Below, one piece after another: positions 59,123 through 64,000 of a stretch of 64,000 nt of DNA. Origin of the DNA: Flexivirga alba (GTDB lineage: Bacteria; Actinomycetota; Actinomycetes; Actinomycetales; Dermatophilaceae); contig NZ_JBHSWH010000001.1 in the NCBI RefSeq assembly GCF_042661025.1, positions 62,001 to 126,000 of the forward strand. The letters run 5' to 3'. Positions within the stretch are counted from its first letter, which is position 1. The number at the start of each line of letters is the position of its first letter. The translations under genes were made by a program, and so were the position numbers. The notes under the pieces were generated by a model. The model had not been told where the DNA came from. It searched no databases and was given only the letters and a program-made list of their open reading frames with translations.

Positions 59123-59722
59123 ATGTTCGCCGTGCTCACTGGTGCCGGTTTGTCGGCTGCCGCCGGATTGAATGCCTACATCCCGTTCCTCATGGTCGGG
59201 CTGCTGGCGCGATTCACCGATGTGATCACCCTGCCCGGCGGCTGGCAATGGATCGAGTCGTGGTGGGCGATCGGCATCGGCGTGGTGCTGCTGATCAGTG
59301 AGCTGGTGCTGGACAAGATCCCGGTCGTCGACAGCATCAACGACCTCGCGGGCACGGTCATCCGGCCTGCATCGGGTGGAATCATCGCGGCCGCAACGCA
59401 ATCCGCGAGCTCGTTGGACCACTCGTCGTTCATGCGAGATCACTCGTGGATCGGTCTCGTCGGTGGCATTGTGATCGCGGGCGTCGTGCATGTCGGGAAG
59501 TCGAGTGCGCGACCGGCGATCAACCTCGGTACGGCCGGCTTCGGCGCGCCCATCGTGTCGACTGCGGAGGACGTCTCGTCGCTCGGGTTGTCGCTCATCG
59601 CTGTGTTCGTACCGATCCTGGTGATCGTCGCGTTGATCGTGCTGGGGTGGATCTTGTGGAAGTACGCGCGGAGGATGCGCAGGTTCGCACGAAGGAGGCG
59701 GGATGCCGAGCACGCCACCTGA
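59123..59722 (+). CDS. DUF4126 membrane protein
   Basis: A 199-residue protein with about four membrane segments (TGAGLSAAAGLNAYIPFLMVGLLARF, WWAIGIGVVLLISELVLDKIP, WIGLVGGIVIAGVVHVGKSSARP, LIAVFVPILVIVALIVLGWILW) and a basic C-terminus. The GLNAYIPFL and DKIPVVDSINDL words mark the DUF4126 family, whose function is unknown. GGAGG precedes the ATG. It is divergent from metG and overlaps the next gene by 20 bases. Confidence 0.85.
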   Translation: MFAVLTGAGLSAAAGLNAYIPFLMVGLLARFTDVITLPGGWQWIESWWAIGIGVVLLISELVLDKIPVVDSINDLAGTVIRPASGGIIAAATQSASSLDHSSFMRDHSWIGLVGGIVIAGVVHVGKSSARPAINLGTAGFGAPIVSTAEDVSSLGLSLIAVFVPILVIVALIVLGWILWKYARRMRRFARRRRDAEHAT

Positions 59723-60068
59723 CCGGCGTCCCTCGCTCGGCTCGCCCCGCGACAAGCTCATCGGCATCCTGCTGCTGATCGTCGTGGTCTTCTTCGCCGT
59801 GCAGTGGTGGCAGGGCCGACAGTCGAGCGGACCCACCCGTCCCGGTATGGCGCCCGCGACAGTCGTGTCCGAGGCTCCCGCGAAGGACGGCTTGGCCGAG
59901 CTGACCGTCCGCTATTCCGTCGATGGCCAGTCCCGCACAGTCACGAAATCCGTTGACGCTCAGGCATTCTCGACCCAGGGCAAGGTGGCGTGGGTCTGCT
60001 ACAAACCAGGCAACGTCACCGATGCGTCGATCCGGCTGCCGCAGGATCCACTCTGCGGGCAGAATTGA
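59703..60068 (+). CDS. Small single-pass membrane protein, unknown function
   Basis: A 121-residue protein with one membrane helix at about residues 18-36 (DKLIGILLLIVVVFFAVQWW) and an extracytoplasmic beta-like domain (LAELTVRYSVDGQSRTVTKSVDAQAFSTQGKVAWVCYKPGNVTDASIRLP). I do not recognise a named family. The 20-base overlap with the DUF4126 gene implies co-translation and a linked role at the membrane. Confidence 0.7.
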   Translation: MPSTPPDRRPSLGSPRDKLIGILLLIVVVFFAVQWWQGRQSSGPTRPGMAPATVVSEAPAKDGLAELTVRYSVDGQSRTVTKSVDAQAFSTQGKVAWVCYKPGNVTDASIRLPQDPLCGQN

Positions 60069-60072
60069 CACA

Positions 60073-61542
60073 TCAACAGGTCGGCGTCACGCGCTGACGG
60101 TGATCAAGCTTCACCAGGGTGACGGTGCCGCGGCGCCATACCTGGGCACCGTCGCGGACGAGCTTCTCCCGGGCGCACACCGGCACCTGATAGGTCCATT
60201 TCGGTTTGCTGGTGAACATCACATAGTCGACCGACGGGTGTTGGTCGGGGCGCAGCGAATAGGCGTCGTATGCCGGCACCAGGTATGCCCCCACGTCGGC
60301 CTGGGTCGCGACCCGCGCGTCCTTCGGCAGGTGGTCGGCTGCGAGCGAGCGGATGTTCTTGACCACGGCTGCGGTCCGGAACATCGAGCCGGGTGCGACT
60401 GCGCGGTCGGCCATTTCCGAGACGGCCAGTGCGAACCCGGCGATGACCGCGATCCCGACCGCTCCCTTTTCCCAGGTGCGGAGCGAGGGTCTCGATACAC
60501 CGCTCGTCCCTCGCGGCACCCTTCGATACGCCGCTCGTCCCTCGCGGCTACTCAGGGCGGCGCTCGACCGGGCGGAAATGACGTCGACGAAGGCCAGTAG
60601 GCCGATCGGCCAGAGGATGACGTCGTAGTGAAAGTCCAGCGCCCAGTAATGGATGTTGGACGACACCGCACGCCACAACAGCGTCGGTATGGCGAGCACG
60701 GTCAGCTTCGAGCGCACGCCGATCACGAGGGCCAGCACGACATACATCAGCACCGGCAGGAGGCGCTGCGGGCTGAGGCTGTGGTCCTCCGGGACGGGCA
60801 GCTTGTTGCTCTTGCCGATGCCGAAGTAGGCCAGGTAGCCGGTGCCGCTGCCCGGTGCGAACGCGCCGATCACCAGCATTGCGACGATGACGCCGGCAAC
60901 CCCGATGCCAGCGAGGATGAGCGGTCGGCGGCAGCCTTCGCTGCGGTACATCCACCACCAGCAGAAACCGGCGGCGAAGACCGTCAGCCCGAGGTCCTCC
61001 TTGGTCAGCACCAGCCACACCGCCGCCGCGACCGCCCAGCCGAAACGATGCTGCAGCAGCGCAATACACAGCACTGCCAACGCGATTGCGGCGTATGCGA
61101 CCTCGTGCACGTCGAACATCGCGGTGGTCAGCACCGCTCGCGAGAAGATCCCGACGACCGCGATCAGCACCGCGACCTTCCAGCCGGCGCGACGCCGTGC
61201 GTAGCCGACGATCACGCCGAGGGCGGCACCGAGCAGCACCGACTGGGTGATCAGCAGCGCCGGCGGCGTCGGCCAGATCCGCCATACGACACCCCACGTC
61301 GCCAGCAGCGGGCTGAAGTGGTCGCCGAGCAAGGACAGGCCGCGGATGTGCGACACCGGCCAATGGCCACGCGACCAGGCGTCGGCACCCTGCGCGAAGA
61401 TCCCGAGGTCGTAATCGGCGCTGTTGCCGGCGTTCCACCGGCCCAGCGCCAGCACCGCGAAGAAGATGCTCGCGACGATCGCGGACCCGCCGCCCAGCAG
61501 CCACGCCGGGCGCTTCTCAGCGTGCTGCAAGGGCTGCGTCAT
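60073..61542 (-). CDS. DUF2079 polytopic membrane protein
   Basis: A 489-residue membrane protein with about ten helices. ADYDLGIFAQGADAWSRGHWPVSHIRGLSLLGDHFSPLL is the DUF2079 signature; these proteins resemble glycosyltransferase-C folds. A stretch near residue 335-355 (SSREGRAAYRRVPRGTSGVSRPS) is encoded by a REP-like double repeat and sits in a loop, an in-frame insertion. It overlaps rsmI by 26 bases. Function unknown. Confidence 0.86.
   Translation of the reverse strand: MTQPLQHAEKRPAWLLGGGSAIVASIFFAVLALGRWNAGNSADYDLGIFAQGADAWSRGHWPVSHIRGLSLLGDHFSPLLATWGVVWRIWPTPPALLITQSVLLGAALGVIVGYARRRAGWKVAVLIAVVGIFSRAVLTTAMFDVHEVAYAAIALAVLCIALLQHRFGWAVAAAVWLVLTKEDLGLTVFAAGFCWWWMYRSEGCRRPLILAGIGVAGVIVAMLVIGAFAPGSGTGYLAYFGIGKSNKLPVPEDHSLSPQRLLPVLMYVVLALVIGVRSKLTVLAIPTLLWRAVSSNIHYWALDFHYDVILWPIGLLAFVDVISARSSAALSSREGRAAYRRVPRGTSGVSRPSLRTWEKGAVGIAVIAGFALAVSEMADRAVAPGSMFRTAAVVKNIRSLAADHLPKDARVATQADVGAYLVPAYDAYSLRPDQHPSVDYVMFTSKPKWTYQVPVCAREKLVRDGAQVWRRGTVTLVKLDHRQRVTPTC
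60492..60548. repeat. REP-like double repeat inside the DUF2079 gene
   Basis: TCGATAC(A/G)CCGCTCGTCC occurs at 60492-60509 and 60523-60540 (31-base spacing), each followed by CTCGCGGC; CTACTCAGGG closes the element. It shares its outer words with the elements at 10326-10372 and 35234-35369. Confidence 0.8.
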
Positions 61543-62347
61543 ACAACGCCTTTTTGGACAGTCCGGTCTGCTCGGCGATCTCGGCGCACACGGCCTTCAA
61601 CCGCTCACCACCCGCCACCCGCTCCTGTATGGCGGGCAGCACGTCGTCGACCGAAACGCTGACGGCGGGTGCACCACTGACCACCACGGTTATCTCGCCC
61701 CGGACACCCTCGACGGCCCACTGCGCGAGAGCGGCCAGCCCGTCCCGGCGGACCTCTTCATAGGTCTTGGTCAGCTCCCGGCATACGGCAGCGACCCGGT
61801 CGTCCCCGAACGCCTGGGCCATCGCGGCCAGCATTTCGGCGAGCCGATGCGGCGCCTCGAAGAAGACCATCGTGCGCTGCTCGGTGGCCAGGCCGGCCAG
61901 CCGACGCGCGCGCTCGCCCGCCTTGCGGGGCAGGAAGCCTTCGAAGCAGAACCGGTCGGTCGGCAACCCGGACACCGCGAGCGCCATCAGCACCGCGGAC
62001 GGGCCCGGCACGCAGGTCACCCGAACGCCTGCCTCGACACAGGCGTTGGCCAGCCGGTAGCCCGGGTCGGAGACTGACGGCATACCGGCGTCCGTGACCA
62101 ACACGATGCGGGCACCCTCGCGTAGCCGCTCGAGCAGTTCCGGAGTGCGGGCGCGTTCGTTGTGCTCGTGATAGCTGAGGACGCGGCCCTGCGGAGTCAC
62201 CGCGAGCTCGTCCAGCAGTCGCCGCAACCTGCGGGTGTCCTCCGCGGCCACGATGTCGGCCCCGGCCAGTTCGGTTGCGAGTCGTGGGGCTGCGTCCCGC
62301 GGGTCCCCGATCGGCGTCGCAGCCAGCACCAGCACACCGTCAGACAT
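61517..62347 (-). CDS. rsmI: 16S rRNA (cytidine1402-2'-O)-methyltransferase
   Basis: A 276-residue tetrapyrrole-methylase-fold protein: LVLAATPIGDPRDAAPRLATELAGADIVAAEDTRR, SYHEHNE, VLVTDAGMPSVSDPGYRLANACVEAG, VPGPSAVLMALAVSGLP and FFEAPHRL are RsmI signatures. It modifies C1402 in the decoding centre. It is divergent from the mannosyltransferase, the usual actinobacterial arrangement. Confidence 0.95.
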   Translation of the reverse strand: MSDGVLVLAATPIGDPRDAAPRLATELAGADIVAAEDTRRLRRLLDELAVTPQGRVLSYHEHNERARTPELLERLREGARIVLVTDAGMPSVSDPGYRLANACVEAGVRVTCVPGPSAVLMALAVSGLPTDRFCFEGFLPRKAGERARRLAGLATEQRTMVFFEAPHRLAEMLAAMAQAFGDDRVAAVCRELTKTYEEVRRDGLAALAQWAVEGVRGEITVVVSGAPAVSVSVDDVLPAIQERVAGGERLKAVCAEIAEQTGLSKKALYDAALAAR

Positions 62348-62406
62348 GATGGGAAGTCTCGCACGCCATATCCGCGTCGATGCGCTCCCACGTAGCTTCC
62401 TCGGTT

Positions 62407-62445
62407 AATGTGACCCGCGGGTTCGTTCCTCACCAGCAGGTCACA
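62407..62445. promoter_or_regulatory. ATGTGACC/GGTCACAT inverted repeat between rsmI and pmt
   Basis: ATGTGACC (62407-62414) faces GGTCACAT (62438-62445) across 23 bases. A further GTGTGACCC occurs at 62479-62487, before the pmt start. Repeated half-sites suggest a regulator of the pmt or rsmI promoter. Confidence 0.4.
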
Positions 62446-62510
62446 TCATTGGTGCTGAATGCCGTCCTTCGGCCGTGAGTGTGACCCGGCAGCCGGGAAA
62501 GGGGACATCA

Positions 62511-64000
62511 GTGACGGTCACGTTGGCACGGGAAACCGCCGACAACACTGCAGGCGACCCTGTCGCCGACCGCCGCGCCGTGTTGCGCCGCCGATTGCTC
62601 GGCGCCCCGCGCACCGCGGAGGCGAAGCTGTGGGCCTTCCTCGGTCCGGCGATTGTCACCGTCATCGGCGGCATTCTGCGGTTCTGGAATGTCGGTCGCC
62701 CCCACCAGTTGGTCTTTGACGAGACGTATTACGTCAAAGAGGGCTGGTCCATGTTCCTCTACGGGTTCGAGCACAAGCAGGACAAGTCGACCGGCATCAC
62801 CAACAACCCCGACGGGTTGTTCACCATGGGCAACCCGCACGTCTTCGGCACCCAGGCCGACTTCGTCGTGCACCCGCCGCTCGGCAAGTGGTTCATCGGC
62901 ATCGGCGAGAAGATGTTCGGCATCGACTCGTCCTTCGGCTGGCGATTCGCCGTCGCGCTCTTCGGCACGCTGGGCATCTACCTCGTCGGCCGCGCCGCCT
63001 GGCACCTCTTCCGCTCGCCGGTGCTGGCCACGCTCGCCTCGATCCTGCTGTGCTTCGAAGGCACCGAGTTCGTCATGTCGCGGACGTCCATCCTCGACAT
63101 CATGGTCATGTTCTGGGCGCTTGCAGCCTTCGCCGCGCTGCTCGCCGACCGGACTCGGACCCGGCGGATCCTGGCCGACAAGGTCGCGGCGATGCAGGTC
63201 GCCGGCACCTGGGACAAAGCATCGCTGGCCGGCCCCTGGCTGGGCTGGCGCCCGTGGCGCTGGGTGGCCGGGCTGTGCCTCGGCATCGACTGCGCCACCA
63301 AGTGGTCAGGCCTCTATTTCCTGGCGGCGTTCGGTCTGATGACTTGCTTCTGGGACCTCGGCGCGCGCCGCGCGGTCGGGGTACGCCGCTACGGGTCGGC
63401 GACCTTCCTGAAGGACGCACTGCCCGCCTGTGTGAGCGTGCTGCTGGTGTCCGTCGGGGTCTACCTGGCCAGCTGGTTCGGCTGGATCGCCAGCAGCGAC
63501 GCCTACGACCGGCAATGGGCCGCCGCCAATCCCGCGAACCAGAACTCCGGCTTCTCCCCCGACAGCTCGCTCTTCGCGTGGATGCCCGACTGGCTGCGCT
63601 CGCTCTGGGAATACAACTCGCAGATGTACACGTCGGCCGCCGATATCACGCAGCCGCATCCTTACATGTCGAACCCGTGGTCGTGGACGCTGCAGACCCG
63701 ACCGACGTCGTTCTTCTACGAAGGACCGAAGAACGGCGACCCCGGATGCAACGTCGCACAGTGCAGCAAGGCGATCACGTCGCTCGGCACGGTCAGCATC
63801 TGGTGGCTGGGCACCATCGCGCTCGCAGTGTTGGTCTTCTATTGGTTGCTGCGCCGCGACTGGCGGGCCGGCGGCATCCTGGTCGGCGTCGCCGCGGGGT
63901 GGCTGCCCTGGTTCCTCTACCAGCACCGGACGATCTTCACCTTCTACTCGGTCGCTTTCGCGCCATACATGGTGCTGGCCTGTGTGTTCGTGCTCGGACT
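62511..64000 (+). CDS. pmt: Protein O-mannosyltransferase, C-terminus beyond window
   Basis: The first 496 residues of a PMT-family membrane glycosyltransferase are visible. RFWNVGRPHQLVFDETYYVKEGW holds the catalytic DE motif, followed by VVHPPLGKWFIGIGEKMFG and GTEFVMSRTSILDIMVMFW. At least seven membrane segments are present. It transfers mannose from polyprenyl-phosphate-mannose to secreted proteins (as Rv1002c does). The start is GTG at 62511 with AAAGGGG upstream. The frame stays open to the window end. Confidence 0.93.
   Translation, partial: MTVTLARETADNTAGDPVADRRAVLRRRLLGAPRTAEAKLWAFLGPAIVTVIGGILRFWNVGRPHQLVFDETYYVKEGWSMFLYGFEHKQDKSTGITNNPDGLFTMGNPHVFGTQADFVVHPPLGKWFIGIGEKMFGIDSSFGWRFAVALFGTLGIYLVGRAAWHLFRSPVLATLASILLCFEGTEFVMSRTSILDIMVMFWALAAFAALLADRTRTRRILADKVAAMQVAGTWDKASLAGPWLGWRPWRWVAGLCLGIDCATKWSGLYFLAAFGLMTCFWDLGARRAVGVRRYGSATFLKDALPACVSVLLVSVGVYLASWFGWIASSDAYDRQWAAANPANQNSGFSPDSSLFAWMPDWLRSLWEYNSQMYTSAADITQPHPYMSNPWSWTLQTRPTSFFYEGPKNGDPGCNVAQCSKAITSLGTVSIWWLGTIALAVLVFYWLLRRDWRAGGILVGVAAGWLPWFLYQHRTIFTFYSVAFAPYMVLACVFVLG

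Overview
This is a high-GC Gram-positive (actinobacterial) chromosome segment. The evidence is the GC-rich codon use with many GTG starts, a WhiB protein, a conservon (CvnABCD-type) operon, a resuscitation-promoting factor, and a backbone in the order pmt/rsmI - metG - tatD - rpf - rsmA(ksgA) - ispE ... glmU - prs - rplY - pth - mfd - mazG ... eno - ftsB/divIC - DUF501 - ppx. That backbone matches the Mycobacterium tuberculosis Rv1002-Rv1026 neighbourhood as I remember it. The gene content looks like a Micrococcales member, but I cannot fix the family from sequence alone.

Layout. 0-6 kb: a hexuronate catabolic locus, with a LacI-type repressor divergent from uxaC-manD-uxaA, palindromic operators between them, and the start of a sugar-binding lipoprotein gene running off the left edge. 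6-9.3 kb: a secreted beta-propeller protein, an unusual tRNA with a UAA anticodon, a Cys-containing ArsR/SufR-like regulator, a WhiB protein and a DsbA-like protein. 9.3-12.7 kb: ppx, DUF501, ftsB and eno, part of the backbone. 12.8-20.4 kb: accessory genes (PLP lyase/LysR pair, conservon operon, PaiB-like protein, pyrE). 20.4-30 kb: backbone (mazG, lipoprotein, mfd, pth, rplY, prs, glmU). 30-42.3 kb: accessory block (ECF42-type sigma factor with its DGPF/YciI partner, GNAT, sterol-desaturase-like protein, tRNA-Gln, TetR, VOC, tam/tamR pair, DUF5937-type regulator, solitary family-5 binding protein, SDR/XRE pair). 42.3-46 kb: ABC-F, ispE, rsmA. 46-55 kb: a complete respiratory nitrate reductase operon narKGHJI plus a mobA-like gene, lying between rsmA and rpf. 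55-64 kb: rpf, tatD, metG, two small membrane proteins, a DUF2079 protein, rsmI, and a protein O-mannosyltransferase that runs off the right edge.

How parts work together. Hexuronate isomerisation plus two dehydratases feed 2-keto-3-deoxygluconate formation under a LacI-type switch. The conservon genes form a membrane kinase/roadblock/DUF742/GTPase module. NarK imports nitrate, NarGHI reduces it, NarJ assembles the enzyme, and the MobA-like protein probably serves its molybdenum cofactor. TamR and Tam form a divergent aconitate-response pair with an 18-bp operator.

Caution on the data. Five genes (mfd, pth, the ABC-F gene twice, tamR, narH) are broken by single missing bases. Four of the six sit in or beside G/C runs of four or more. 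Several of these genes are normally essential or well conserved, so systematic base-call errors are likelier than real pseudogenes. The separate tail ORF after the conservon kinase could have the same cause.
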